This document shows, one piece after another, positions 26,932-36,546 of a stretch of 64,000 nucleotides of DNA. Position 1 is the first letter of the stretch. Every line of letters starts with the position of its first letter. Source of the stretch: Humibacillus xanthopallidus (GTDB taxonomy: Bacteria > Actinomycetota > Actinomycetes > Actinomycetales > Dermatophilaceae); assembly GCF_006716675.1 (NCBI RefSeq), contig NZ_VFPM01000003.1, positions 124,001-188,000 on the forward strand, read 5' to 3'. Below the pieces are notes generated by a model. It was not told the DNA's origin. It worked only from the letters and a program-made list of their open reading frames with translations, and ran no database searches. Both the position numbers and the translations under genes were made by a program.

Positions 26932-27238
26932 CGTCACACCGACCAAAGCCCCCACGGTCGCCCTCGGCGATCAGGTGGTTGAAACTGAAACGACCGGGAA
27001 TGCATGAGGTGTGTGTGACTTGGGCGGTTGCGGTTTTGCTGGGGGTACGCGCCTCGCACGGCGGCGTCGATCACGTCGGGGATCTGGGACGTCGGGTGTG
27101 GCGGGTGAGCCGGGACGGCAGCTCGTCGTCTCTGGTGACGACATCGAATAGCGGGGTCCATTCCCTGGGAGTGATCGCCGGGAGACGAGCCTGCGGCTTA
27201 CGTCGATGACAGATGCCGTGCGCGAGAAGGGGCCGATC
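26932..27238. other. Divergent control region and possible oriT
   Basis: This region separates the relaxase from the next operon, where MobF systems commonly hold oriT. A locally T/G-rich strand (near 27020-27045, GGTTGCGGTTTTGCTGGGGG) and an inverted repeat GTCGTC/GACGAC (27125-27142) are visible. No known nic consensus was recognised, so the assignment rests mainly on position. Confidence 0.35.
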
Positions 27239-27649
27239 ATGAGTGAACCCACTGCGGGGCAAGAGCGACAGGTGCGGCCGTCGGTGCGGCAGGCGGCGCG
27301 CCGCGCTGCGCTCGATGCGCAGGCGAAGCTACGGGCGCAGCGGCAGGAGCGGGACAAGCGGCTAGCTGCCAGTGCGACAGAGGTGCTCGTCGCACTGGGG
27401 GAGCGGGACGCCGCTGTCACCAGGTACGAGCAGCGCGCGGGTGCAGCGCTGCGGCAGCTGCTCGTCGATGAGCACCTCACGCCGGCCGAGGTGACGCAGT
27501 GGTGCGGCCCCAGCCTGACCCGGCAGGAGATCGCGCGGATCCGCCGGCTCGGTGGCGACCTGCAGCGCCCCGACCGGAACCCTGCGCGGAAGCAGGTCGG
27601 CGACCCGGCGCCCGAGAGTTCCTCAGGTCTGGACCGCCCGCAGCCGTGA
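27239..27649 (+). CDS. Helical basic protein downstream of the relaxase promoter region
   Basis: This 136-residue protein is rich in Ala, Arg and Gln (RQAARRAALDAQAKLRAQRQERDKRLAA), predicting a long helix or coiled coil at about 15-60. It is followed by LTPAEVTQWCGPSLTRQEIARIRRL, which resembles a helix-turn-helix. A DNA-binding or relaxosome-accessory role is plausible from its position, but I do not recognise the family. ATG 27239 with AAGGGG upstream is preferred over 27206. Confidence 0.6.
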   Translation: MSEPTAGQERQVRPSVRQAARRAALDAQAKLRAQRQERDKRLAASATEVLVALGERDAAVTRYEQRAGAALRQLLVDEHLTPAEVTQWCGPSLTRQEIARIRRLGGDLQRPDRNPARKQVGDPAPESSSGLDRPQP

Positions 27650-27678
27650 CCCTCATCCGTGACCCTCATCCGTGACCC
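27644..27678. repeat. 13-bp tandem repeat after the accessory gene
   Basis: CCGTGACCCTCAT occurs twice in tandem (27644, 27657) and a third partial copy (CCGTGACCC) follows. The first copy overlaps the stop codon of the gene before. It may be an iteron-like or regulatory site, or a replication slip. Confidence 0.6.
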
Positions 27679-27776
27679 AGGGGTGATGCCGCGGCAGCCG
27701 AGTCCGAGGTGATCGCCGACGCGCGACCGCGTGGCTTTGGGAGGTGACCGTGTCGTCCGGAGCGAAGGAGAGCATC

Positions 27777-28862
27777 GTGAGCCAGGAAAACCTCGTGCTG
27801 CACAACATGAGCGAAGTGGTTGCCGCGGTCCCGCACTTCCTCGGAGTGCACCCGCAGGACTCCCTCGTGGTCGTCCCCGAAGTGACCGGCGGCGCCCCGG
27901 TCGCGAGAGTGAACCTGCCCCATGGCGCAACCCAGACGCTGGCGGTCGCTGAGGGGCTCGCCCGGGCGTATGCCGGCGCGGGCGTGGGTGTCGTGCTGCT
28001 CGCGTACACCGACCAGCCGGCCCTCGCACGCGAGGTGTGCGACACCGTCCGGGAGCGGCTCGAGCCGGCGATCCCGGTAATCGGCGTGGTGGCGGTTGAC
28101 GGCGACGGCTGGGTGCGCCTGGACGGACCGCACCACGGTGAGGTGACCCAGAGCGACCGGGACCTGATGACGGCGGAGTTCCTCCTGCTGGAGCGTCCGA
28201 CACCGTTCGCGACGCAAGGGCAGCTGCGGCAGGCCTACGCGTCCGGCCGCCCCGTCCCGGACGAGCTGATGCTTCTCGCGGCCGAGCGAGCCGCAGCGGC
28301 CGCGCGCAGCGGCGGCCGTGTAGGCGCGGTCGAGCGGGAGTGGATCACCACCACGCTGGACCGTGCGGCGGTCGGCCACACCGTCCTGCCTGACGCTGAT
28401 GCGGCACGCCTGATCGCCGACGTGCAGCACACCCCGCTCCGGGATCATGCCTGGGCATCGATCGAACGCTCGACGGCACCCAGACACGCCGAGCTGTGGC
28501 GCGACCTGCTGACGCGGTGCCCCGATAGCGCCACGTCACCCGAGTCCAACGTGGCCCCCCTAGCGCCGGTGGCGTCGTTGACCGCGTTCGCGCACTGGCT
28601 CGACGGCGACGCCGTCAAGGCACGCGTCGCCCTGGAACGCGTCCCGGCGGGGACCGCCTACCAGATGGCGCGCCTCATCGACGTGGCCCTGGAGCTCGGG
28701 ATGGACCCACGGACCTGGACCGCCGCCCCGGACGACCTGGACGACCTGGACGGACCCCACCATGACCCGTCCGCATCGCCCAAGTCCGTGGGGCTGGGCC
28801 ACGCGATCCACGAGCCGCCGAAGGCCCCACCCGGCCGCGGCCCTGCTGGACCACCCCGGTGA
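27777..28862 (+). CDS. DUF4192-domain protein
   Basis: This 361-residue protein opens with MSEVVAAVPHFLGVHPQDSLVVV, the signature start of DUF4192 proteins, and continues through GVVLLAYTDQP and DGPHHGEVTQSD to the C-terminal FAHWLDGDAVKARVALERV and DVALELGMDPRTW motifs. The family is common on actinobacterial chromosomes and elements; its role is unknown. GTG 27777 with AAGGAG seven bases upstream is chosen. GTG 27750 after GGGAGG is a fair alternative. Confidence 0.8.
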   Translation: MSQENLVLHNMSEVVAAVPHFLGVHPQDSLVVVPEVTGGAPVARVNLPHGATQTLAVAEGLARAYAGAGVGVVLLAYTDQPALAREVCDTVRERLEPAIPVIGVVAVDGDGWVRLDGPHHGEVTQSDRDLMTAEFLLLERPTPFATQGQLRQAYASGRPVPDELMLLAAERAAAAARSGGRVGAVEREWITTTLDRAAVGHTVLPDADAARLIADVQHTPLRDHAWASIERSTAPRHAELWRDLLTRCPDSATSPESNVAPLAPVASLTAFAHWLDGDAVKARVALERVPAGTAYQMARLIDVALELGMDPRTWTAAPDDLDDLDGPHHDPSASPKSVGLGHAIHEPPKAPPGRGPAGPPR

Positions 28863-29102
28863 GACGCGGAGAGCTGGTCGCCAGCCAGCCGGTGGCACAG
28901 GACGCCCGGGGCGCCGCGGCGAGACCGGTGTGCCGGGCATAAGGCATCGACTCGTGATGAACGCGATCGAGCCTCCGAGGTCCCACCCTCCACGTGGGTG
29001 TCACTGACGACGATCACCGTTGCCCCGTGCGGTCGGGCGTGGGGCGGAGGTTCGATGGCCCGGCGTGCCAGACCGCGCGCTCGGTATCGCTCGAGTCGCC
29101 TG

Positions 29103-29981
29103 TCAATGTCGCGTCGACCTGACCGGTGGACTCGGCGGCTGCAGGGAGGCGTGAGCGAGCTCGAGAGCGTGGACCCGTTCAAAAGTGGCGGCCGAGCGTG
29201 ACTGCCGCAGCAGGAAATCAGCCAACGCCGGCGCCAGACCGGCGCGAGCGACCTGTTTGTCCCCCAAGGCCTGCAGCCCGGCGGCCCACGCTTTCTCCCA
29301 CCGGGGCACGAGGTAGCTCAGCCCGACGACAGCCGCACTCAACGCGCCGGCCACGACAGCTTCGACCTGACCGGCGCTCACGCCTTGGCCGAGGGCGATC
29401 AAGCCAACGACGAAACGGGCCCGCCACATCAGGGCCACCAGCGGCAGACGCCCACCGGCGGCGCCGACGCCGCGGGCGAGGGCCCGCAGTAACCGCCACG
29501 GGATGGTCCACAGCTGCATCCCCAGCTCGGACCGGAGCGCGCCGACCCGGACGAGGCCCGCAGCGTGTGCGATCACGGCAGCCGCCTGATCAGGCGGGAG
29601 CCGGCCCAGACGAACCTGCGACACCAGCTCCGCGGAGACGAGAACGGACCGGCGGCCGGCTCCTGCCGCGGACACCGTCCGCACCCCGGGCCACAGGTAC
29701 AGGCAAACCAGCGGCGGCCCCAAGCCGCGCTGGCAGAGCAGGACGATCGCGGGTGCCAGCGCGGTGGCCTCGGCTGGCGTCAACGCCCGGGCACCGAACA
29801 GCCCACGTAGCGCGGCGGGTTCGCCGGCGCCGGCCAGCAGCACGAGCGCCAGAGACAAGACGCCGAGGAAGACGACCCAACCGAGGGGGCCCGGCAGCGA
29901 CGCGGCCAGCGCCGCCGTCACAACGGTGCTGACGGCAATGCCCGGCGTCTGCGCCAGCACCCTGGTCAGCGGTACTCGCAT
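29103..29981 (-). CDS. M48-like integral membrane protein lacking the zinc motif
   Basis: This 292-residue protein has two membrane segments at the N-terminus (about 13-55) and two more around 190-235. Between them, SVLVSAELVSQVRLGRLPPDQAAAVIAHAAGLVRVG follows the layout of M48 peptidases, in which the helix should read HExxH. Here it reads AHAAGLV, so the second His and the Glu are gone and catalysis is unlikely. It may be a non-enzymatic remnant or scaffold. ATG 29981 with GGGGGTGGG upstream is preferred to the longer frame from 30215. It lies antiparallel to its neighbours. Confidence 0.55.
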   Translation of the reverse strand: MRVPLTRVLAQTPGIAVSTVVTAALAASLPGPLGWVVFLGVLSLALVLLAGAGEPAALRGLFGARALTPAEATALAPAIVLLCQRGLGPPLVCLYLWPGVRTVSAAGAGRRSVLVSAELVSQVRLGRLPPDQAAAVIAHAAGLVRVGALRSELGMQLWTIPWRLLRALARGVGAAGGRLPLVALMWRARFVVGLIALGQGVSAGQVEAVVAGALSAAVVGLSYLVPRWEKAWAAGLQALGDKQVARAGLAPALADFLLRQSRSAATFERVHALELAHASLQPPSPPVRSTRH

Positions 29982-30199
29982 CACACCCACCCCCAAGCTG
30001 TGCGACAACGACGCCAGACGCGTCGTGCTCCGGCTGATCGTCAGCCGCCGGCTGCCCGGCTTTTGTCCGTAAGACCAGTGTCCGACCACGCACCGACACC
30101 CCCGTGGGTTATCCACAGGCCCGCACCGAGGTGGCCCGCCACGGCCGCTGTCTGCGTGGATGAAGACGGCAATCAGATCCGACGAAGAGGGGACGCGCC

Positions 30200-30586
30200 A
30201 TGACGTCGAAGACACCGGAGACGATGACCCCGGGTACGGACGGCCTGGCGGTCATCGGCGGGGTGATCCTGCTCCTGGAGGCTGCAGCCGATCGCTGCCT
30301 GAGCCTTTTGGCCGCCGACCCGGCGCCCGGGCTCGAGGAGTCCTTCGCCCTGTCGGATCTCGGCTTGGTCGCCCGGCTCGCCGCCAGCCAGGCACGCGCC
30401 CTGCTGCCCGTCGACATCGAGCTCCTCGACGTCCAGATCGCCGAGTCGAGCCTGGACCGTGACGACCCGATCGAGCTGGTGCGCGCGGCGGAGGCCCTGA
30501 CTCGCACGGTCCCGATCGAGGCGCTGCCCCGGGGCAGCTCCCGCGTCGTCGTCGCGCTCTGCGACATCCTTCGCGAGCACGGCTGA
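30200..30586 (+). CDS. Hypothetical protein, first of a two-gene pair
   Basis: This is a 128-residue, Leu/Ala-rich and acidic protein, predicted helical. No signal peptide or recognised domain was seen. It is coupled to the next gene by a stop/start overlap (TGATG at 30584-30588). Purine-rich sequence (GAAGAGGGG) precedes ATG 30200. The function is unknown. Confidence 0.6.
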   Translation: MTSKTPETMTPGTDGLAVIGGVILLLEAAADRCLSLLAADPAPGLEESFALSDLGLVARLAASQARALLPVDIELLDVQIAESSLDRDDPIELVRAAEALTRTVPIEALPRGSSRVVVALCDILREHG

Positions 30587-32052
30587 TGCCCGCCCTCGAC
30601 GGCCGCAGCGTCGGGGAGCTGCTGCTGGACTGCGACCTGCTCGTGCGCGAGGTGCTGATGGACACCCCGCTGATGGACGGCCGGGTCATGGTCCGAACCT
30701 GGGGCGAGGTCGTCGAAGCCGCCGCCGACCTGTGGCGCGCGTTTCCCGAATCGTCCCCAAGGGCAGCCCAACCCGAGCGCCGGGACGTTGGCCAGGTCCT
30801 GATGGAGCAGCTCCAGACGATGAACAGCAACCTGATGAAGGCGGCTCGGAGGCGCCAGTGGCCCGGGACCGGCACCGGCGACGATCGGCTGCTCACGGTG
30901 TGCGAGAACCTCACGACGGCTGCGGAGCTGTTGGCGCGTCGCCGCACCGATGTCCGCCCGATGCGGCCCGGGGTCGAAGCGGACCTCGACGCGGCCAAAG
31001 CACGGTTGATGCACGTCCTCTACGTCGGCGCCCACGGCGTGCAGGTCGCCCTGAACCGCGACCTGCGCGACCTCGCCGTCCTCCCCGCAACGAAACGCGC
31101 TGCCCTGCCGAGCGAGTCAGTGGAGCGCACCATCGAGGCGCGAGACCGAATGGCCGCCTTCGAGCAGCTCGCCGGCGCCTACGTCTCGGGCACCTTCCCC
31201 GCAGCCCTGCACGGCGAACACAAACCACCCGCGGAACCCGACCGGCTCCCCCAGGCGCTGGCCACCTGGGACATCCAGGCCCACCGCGCCCTCGCCGGAA
31301 CCCCAACAGCCGCGACGATGATGCTCATCGCGCAAACCCAGGGCCACACCGCCTTCGCCAGCCAGACGATCCTGCGCGCCGCCGCCGAGACCGGCTCGAT
31401 CGAACCCGGCCAGTACCGCACCCGCCTCGCGCCCGCGCTCGAGTCCGCCCAAGCGAGCTGGGTCGCACTCGCGAGAACGTGGGCGCAGCTCGCACCGCAG
31501 CGCGGACGCCAACTGGACCCTAACCTCGTCACGGCAGCCAACGAGATCCGCGCCGCGATGCTCGAGATCATTCACGACCGCTCAGGCGTGGCGAGCGTCG
31601 AAACCCTCGCCGCCACAGACGATCTGAAACATGTGTCCCGGACGTTGCAACTGGGACTCGCGACTGCCACGGACCTCGCGTACGCCCTCCGAGAGGCTAC
31701 GGGGGACCCGCAGCTGCGCGCCTCCTCCCGCGGCGTCAACGCGATGGCGATGGCGTTGGAGGCGCGCGGCCCGTATGGCAACGTCTCAACCGAGGCGTGG
31801 GTTCGGCCCGCGGACCACGCCCACGACCGCCCCATCCCGCTCCCCGACATGGTCCGGGACTCGGTCACGCGAGCAGCTGACCACGCCGTACGGGCAGCTG
31901 CGACTGCGGCTGGAGCAGCCGCCTCTCTCGCCACCCCGGACGGCATGCCAGCAGCGAAAACCCTTGCCAGAAGCACGGATTCGCACGGGTATGGGGATCA
32001 ACGGCTCCCCGCCCTTCAGGCAGCAGCACCCGTCGGCCCGCTCCGCAGGTAA
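30586..32052 (+). CDS. Hypothetical helical protein of the element
   Basis: This 488-residue protein is mostly helical, with repeated Ala/Leu/Arg-rich segments, and no membrane helix or catalytic motif that I recognise. Segments such as NSNLMKAARRRQWP and CENLTTAAELLARR suggest a helical-bundle fold. Its start overlaps the stop of the preceding gene, so the two products probably act together. It is the last gene that looks like part of the conjugative element; metabolic genes begin after a 430-base gap. Confidence 0.6.
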   Translation: MPALDGRSVGELLLDCDLLVREVLMDTPLMDGRVMVRTWGEVVEAAADLWRAFPESSPRAAQPERRDVGQVLMEQLQTMNSNLMKAARRRQWPGTGTGDDRLLTVCENLTTAAELLARRRTDVRPMRPGVEADLDAAKARLMHVLYVGAHGVQVALNRDLRDLAVLPATKRAALPSESVERTIEARDRMAAFEQLAGAYVSGTFPAALHGEHKPPAEPDRLPQALATWDIQAHRALAGTPTAATMMLIAQTQGHTAFASQTILRAAAETGSIEPGQYRTRLAPALESAQASWVALARTWAQLAPQRGRQLDPNLVTAANEIRAAMLEIIHDRSGVASVETLAATDDLKHVSRTLQLGLATATDLAYALREATGDPQLRASSRGVNAMAMALEARGPYGNVSTEAWVRPADHAHDRPIPLPDMVRDSVTRAADHAVRAAATAAGAAASLATPDGMPAAKTLARSTDSHGYGDQRLPALQAAAPVGPLRR

Positions 32053-32482
32053 TCTCTGCCAGCACGACGCCCTCAGCACAGGGGAGGACCGAGAGCGTCG
32101 CACGCCCACAGTAACCTTCTGCCCCCGGAAGTAGGGCTGCGCCTACTGACCGCGGCTGGGCTGAGACGCTTTCGCCAACGCGTCGACAGCGCCCTCGAGC
32201 TCAAGACCTTCGAGCACGGCACGAAGAGTGTCGCTGGTCATGTCCTTGCCGCTCGGGCACATCCCACCTTGGCGCAGTCTCGGTGATGTCGGTGGCGGAG
32301 GTCGTCCAGAGGGTAGAGGACATCTGACCGGGTCCCGGCGGAGCGCCGCAGGCTTAAGCCTGGTGAGACGCCGCCTTGCCGACGCGTCCCAAGCCCGGTG
32401 GCAGCACTCTCCTCTCATACCGCTGGTCGTTGCCGGCGACCGGGCGTCGGGGCTGGCACAGTCGGACTGAGCCCGATCGGGG
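32053..32482. other. Gap at the junction between element-like and metabolic genes
   Basis: No convincing coding frame was found. The change of gene content makes this a candidate place for an element end, but I found no tRNA, integrase or direct repeat to support an attachment site. Confidence 0.4.
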
Positions 32483-33088
32483 TCAGCCTGCGGGCGGTGG
32501 CGTGGCGAGCACACCGCGCACAGCGCGCTCGAGGGCGACCCTCGCCAGCGGGTCGGTGATCCGGTCGCCCGCGAGGAGCAGGGAAGAGGGCAGATCAACC
32601 AGGCAGAGCTTGATGAAGGTCACTGAGGCGTCGTCGGCGCTGCCCCAGACTTCGCGCGCAAGCTGGTTTATGAGGAGCCCAAGGCTGCGGCGCCTCGCCC
32701 GCAGCTGCTGACGCTCCGTCGCGCCGACGTTGGCTCTAGCCAGTTCGTCAAGGGTCACGGTCAACAGCAGCCGTGCTCCTGGGGCGTCGTGGGAGAAGTA
32801 GTCAGAGGGTGCAAGCGCGGCGGCAACGACCGCCGACGTTGCGTCCCCGTTCGTCAGGGCGGTGTCGACCGCCTCGCGCTGGAAGGAGAGGAACTGTTCT
32901 GCCTCGCGCGACCAGGTGCGGGCGAGCAGATTGTCGCGCGAGCCGAACGCGTTGTAGATCGCCCCGTTCGAGACCCCAGAGACCTTGCTGAGCGCCCGGA
33001 TGGTGACACAGCTGACGCCGTGCTCGGCCCACAGGGCCTTGACGTGGTCCAGCAGCACGTCCAGGTCGTGCTCGCGAGGGCGACCCAT
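32483..33088 (-). CDS. TetR-family regulator
   Basis: This 201-residue protein has an N-terminal helix-turn-helix (VTIRALSKVSGVSNGAIYNAFGSRDNL, about 27-53) and a variable ligand-binding C-terminal domain. It follows the crotonase gene by five bases on the same strand, so it probably senses a related acyl-CoA or its precursor and controls this pair, and possibly the divergent molybdopterin oxidoreductase gene. The ligand is unknown. Confidence 0.85.
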   Translation of the reverse strand: MGRPREHDLDVLLDHVKALWAEHGVSCVTIRALSKVSGVSNGAIYNAFGSRDNLLARTWSREAEQFLSFQREAVDTALTNGDATSAVVAAALAPSDYFSHDAPGARLLLTVTLDELARANVGATERQQLRARRRSLGLLINQLAREVWGSADDASVTFIKLCLVDLPSSLLLAGDRITDPLARVALERAVRGVLATPPPAG

Positions 33089-33093
33089 GAGGC

Positions 33094-33756
33094 TCAGCTC
33101 TCGGTGGACTGCAGGGCCGTGACCGCGTCGGCGAACATGGTGGCCTTGATCTTGCCCAGCGTGGCGCGGTCCTTGCCGGCGAGATCTACCACCAGGGCCG
33201 ACGCCGTGGCAACCAGGTCGTCGAACGCGGCAGTCGCGTCGACGAGCCCGGCTGTCAGGGCCTCGGCAGCGGAGTAGCGCCGCCCGGTTGTCATGGCGTC
33301 GACGGCAGCCCGAGCGCTTAGCTTGGACATGATCAGCGCGCTCATGCCCGGCGTGAACGGGATCTTGATGTCAACCTCGGGGAAGCAGAAGTAGCCCCGG
33401 TCCTCGCGCATGACGCGGTAGTCGTGCGCCATGGCCAGCATCGCTCCCGCCCCAAAGGCGTGCCCGTTCAGGGCGGCGACCGTCGGCACAGGCAGGGTCA
33501 GTATCTTCGCGAAGAGCAATTGGACGTCCCGGACATAGGCACCCATCTCATCGGGGTGCGCGCCGAGCCAGTCGAGGTCGAGACCGTTCGAGTAATACTT
33601 CCCCCCACCTGTGGTGAGCAGCACCGCCGGCTCCGAAGAGCTCGCCAGGTCGTCGAGGAACTCGGTCACCGAGTTCAGAAACGACGGCGAGAAGCGGTTC
33701 TCGTCGTCTCCGAAGCTGATGGTCCACGTGGGACCCTCCTGGGCAAGTGCCGGCAC
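33094..33756 (-). CDS. Enoyl-CoA hydratase/isomerase (crotonase) family protein
   Basis: This protein of about 220 residues has crotonase-fold landmarks: AVLLTTGGGKYYSNGLDLDWL (CoA and oxyanion loop), TVAALNGHAFGAGAMLAMAHDYRVM (second oxyanion glycine) and CFPEVDIKIPFTPGM (active-site region, with Glu in PEVD). The short C-terminus and the sequence around KYYSNGLD resemble delta3,delta2-enoyl-CoA isomerases more than hydratases. The start GTG 33756 has AAGGAG 8 bases upstream; a longer frame from 33810 lacks one. It is in an operon with the TetR gene. Confidence 0.75.
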   Translation of the reverse strand: MPALAQEGPTWTISFGDDENRFSPSFLNSVTEFLDDLASSSEPAVLLTTGGGKYYSNGLDLDWLGAHPDEMGAYVRDVQLLFAKILTLPVPTVAALNGHAFGAGAMLAMAHDYRVMREDRGYFCFPEVDIKIPFTPGMSALIMSKLSARAAVDAMTTGRRYSAAEALTAGLVDATAAFDDLVATASALVVDLAGKDRATLGKIKATMFADAVTALQSTES

Positions 33757-33887
33757 TGCTCGCTCCTTCGTCTGTGCTGGAGCAGCACTCTCGCTACCCA
33801 GAAGTAGCAAAATATCAGAGCGTGTGCTCTATTAGTGTCGTGGTGGGTCGATGAGAGCCATCCAGCCTATGACGAACGGTGCCTCAC

Positions 33888-36308
33888 ATGCCCCAAGACG
33901 CCACGGCGCAAGAGCCGGCGATCACTGCAACCGGTTCGGCCACTGCCGTAGACCGCACCGCACATGGCGGCGGCGCATCCACAGACTCGGAGGACGGCTG
34001 GCACAAGACCGCGTGCATCCTGTGTGAGAACAACTGCGGCATCCAGGTCCAGCTCGACCGTCGCCGACTCGCCAAGATCCGCGGCGACAAGGAGCACGTC
34101 CACACCCACGGCTACACGTGTAACAAAGCCCTGCGTCTCGACCACTATCAGAACGGCGGCGTCCGACTCACGACCCCGCTACGACGCGAGGCCGACGGGT
34201 CCTACCGCGAGATCGGCTGGGACACCGCGCTGGCTGAGATCGGCGCCAAGCTGAAGGCGATCCGCGACCAGCACGGCGGGCCGAGCATCTTCTTCTACGG
34301 CGGCGGAGGTCAGGGCAACCACCTCGGCGGAGCCTATCGTGGCCCGCTCCAGCACATCCTGGGCTCGAGATACCGCTCAAACCCGCTCGCGCAGGAGAAG
34401 TGCGGCGAGGCATGGGTCGACGCCCATCTCGCCGGCGGACACACCGTCGGGGACTTCGAACACGCCGAGGTGTCGGTGTTCATCGGCAAGAACCCGTGGC
34501 AGAGCCACGGGGTGGCCCGTGCCCGAACCGTCTTGAAGCAGATCTCCAAGGACCCGACTCGCACCATGATCGTGATCGACCCCATCCGCTCGGAGACCGC
34601 GGACCTGGCCGACATCCACCTGCAGGTGCGACCCGGCACCGATGCGTGGTGCCTGGCCGCGATCGTGGGGGCCATCGTGCAAGACGACCTCATCGACCAC
34701 GAGTTCGCTTCGGCCCACCTGACGGACGACCGGCAGATTCTCGCCACGCTCCGGGCCGTGGACATCGCGGCCTACGCGAGGACCTGCGGCATTGAGGAGG
34801 GCGTACTCCGAGCCGTGGCGGTGCGGATCGCCACCGCGACGAGCGTGTCCACCTACGAGGATCTCGGGGTGCAGCAGGGCCCGAACAGCACCGTGGTCTC
34901 CTACCTCAACAAACTCACCTGGCTGCTGACCGGGAACTTCGCCAAGCAGGGCGCGATGAACGTCCACTCGTCACTGGCAGCCATCGGCAGCTACGAGACC
35001 GAGCTGCGGCGCACACCGGTCAGCGGCGCCCTCATGCCAGCTGGCCTGGTGCCCTGCAACGTCATCGCCGAGGAGATCCTCACCGACCACCCCCACCGGT
35101 TCCGGGCCATGATGATCGACTCCGCCAACCCGGCGCACTCCCTCGCCGACTCGAAGAGGTTCCGAGCATCGCTGGCCGAGCTCGAGCTCGTGGTGGTCGT
35201 CGACGTCGCCCTGACCGAGACCGGACGTCTGGCCGACTACGTCCTGCCCGCCGCATCGCAGTTCGAGAAGTGGGAGACCACCTTCTTCAACTTCGAGTTC
35301 CCCGTCAACAGCTTCCAGCTCCGCAAGCCGCTGCTTGACCCCCTGCCCGGCACGATGCCCGAGGCCGAGATCTACAGCAGGCTCTACGAAGAGATCGCCG
35401 GTGTACCGCGCCGTCGGCTCGCCGTGCTCCGCACGGCCGCTCGGCTCGGTCGACGTCCCTACTTCGCCGCCTTCGCCGCCATGGCGGCCCTCGACAAAAC
35501 AGTGATGTCCAAAGCCGCCTACCTGCTATATCGCACGCTGGGCCCCACCCTGCCTGAGGGAGCAGCCCAGGCCGCCGCGCTGTGGGGCCTGAGCCTCAAG
35601 CTGTTCCGCACCCACCCCGACGCCGCAAAGCGCGCCGGGCACCACACCTTCAACGACCTCTTCGACGCCATCATCACCAACCGTTCCGGAGTCGACTTCA
35701 CCCGCGACGGCTACGACGCGAGCTGGCGGTACGGGAACCGCAATAACCAGAAGATCTCCCTGGACATCCCACCCGTTATCGAGGCCCTCGCACAACTGCC
35801 GCAGACCCCGGCCACCCACACCAGTACCGAGTACCCCGTCATCGTCGTCGCCGGCCAGCGACGCTCCTTCACGGCCAACACCATCATCCGCGACAACAGC
35901 TGGCGCAAGAACGGCTCGACCGGCGCACTGCGTGTCAACCCCGAGGACGCGCACGCCTGGGGCCTCGACGAAGGCGGCAGAGCACGCATTTACACCCGCC
36001 GCGGCACGGCAGAGGCAACCGTCGAAATCGACGACCGTCTCCAGCGCGGACACGCTGCGCTTCCCAACGGCTTCGGCCTCGACCTTCCCGCCACCCAATC
36101 TGACGGCGTCGGGAGCGCCGACGGCCGACCCCTCATCGACTCGGACCTAGGCACTCAGCGGATAGGCGTAGCGCTGAACGAGCTGACCGACTCGGCCCTG
36201 CGCGACGCGTTCGCTGGCAACCCTTGGCACAAGCACGTCCCCGCCCGTATCGAGAAGTCCGCCACCAGCCTGAACAAGCCCGGCCCGGCCGAGCCGAGTC
36301 GCTCGTAA
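33888..36308 (+). CDS. Molybdopterin-dependent oxidoreductase with one [4Fe-4S] cluster
   Basis: This 806-residue protein has a cluster motif C43-x2-C46-x3-C50 and C78 (ACILCENNCGIQ, GYTCNK), followed by molybdopterin-binding regions. The Cys in LAQEKCGEAW is a candidate molybdenum ligand. IDPIRSETADLADIHLQVRPGTDAW and the C-terminal TGALRVNPEDAHAWGL are typical of the DMSO-reductase superfamily. There is no twin-arginine signal, so it is cytoplasmic. The substrate is unknown; closeness to purine genes does not by itself show purine oxidation, since xanthine dehydrogenases belong to a different fold. It is divergent from the crotonase-TetR pair. GTG 33879 is an alternative start. Confidence 0.85.
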   Translation: MPQDATAQEPAITATGSATAVDRTAHGGGASTDSEDGWHKTACILCENNCGIQVQLDRRRLAKIRGDKEHVHTHGYTCNKALRLDHYQNGGVRLTTPLRREADGSYREIGWDTALAEIGAKLKAIRDQHGGPSIFFYGGGGQGNHLGGAYRGPLQHILGSRYRSNPLAQEKCGEAWVDAHLAGGHTVGDFEHAEVSVFIGKNPWQSHGVARARTVLKQISKDPTRTMIVIDPIRSETADLADIHLQVRPGTDAWCLAAIVGAIVQDDLIDHEFASAHLTDDRQILATLRAVDIAAYARTCGIEEGVLRAVAVRIATATSVSTYEDLGVQQGPNSTVVSYLNKLTWLLTGNFAKQGAMNVHSSLAAIGSYETELRRTPVSGALMPAGLVPCNVIAEEILTDHPHRFRAMMIDSANPAHSLADSKRFRASLAELELVVVVDVALTETGRLADYVLPAASQFEKWETTFFNFEFPVNSFQLRKPLLDPLPGTMPEAEIYSRLYEEIAGVPRRRLAVLRTAARLGRRPYFAAFAAMAALDKTVMSKAAYLLYRTLGPTLPEGAAQAAALWGLSLKLFRTHPDAAKRAGHHTFNDLFDAIITNRSGVDFTRDGYDASWRYGNRNNQKISLDIPPVIEALAQLPQTPATHTSTEYPVIVVAGQRRSFTANTIIRDNSWRKNGSTGALRVNPEDAHAWGLDEGGRARIYTRRGTAEATVEIDDRLQRGHAALPNGFGLDLPATQSDGVGSADGRPLIDSDLGTQRIGVALNELTDSALRDAFAGNPWHKHVPARIEKSATSLNKPGPAEPSRS

Positions 36309-36546
36309 CCACCGCATGTCCGCTATACCGCTACCGGCTTCTCACCCCTCCCCGGCTCGCCGCGCTCGGCACCCCGAACACCGTGCCGCCGCCCTGCGCA
36401 GACCCGGCCCCGGCCCTGAGGCTGCGATCTAACCAGGCACTGTGACGCCGGCCCCTCACTGGGCGATATGCGGCGCTATGACGGACCTGGGGATCCTCTC
36501 GAGTGGCCGATCGGCGAGTTTGAAACCGACTCGGAGACGGCGCCGC

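Noticed and set aside
27644..27678. CRISPR-like or iteron array
   Set aside because: Only two and a half copies of 13 bp directly abutting, with no spacers.
30585..32134. Overlapping frames opposite the 488-residue element protein
   Set aside because: The plus-strand frame at 30586 has translational coupling with its neighbour and balanced composition; the others do not.
32053..32482. Attachment site or tRNA at the element end
   Set aside because: No cloverleaf, integrase or matching direct repeat was found in the window.
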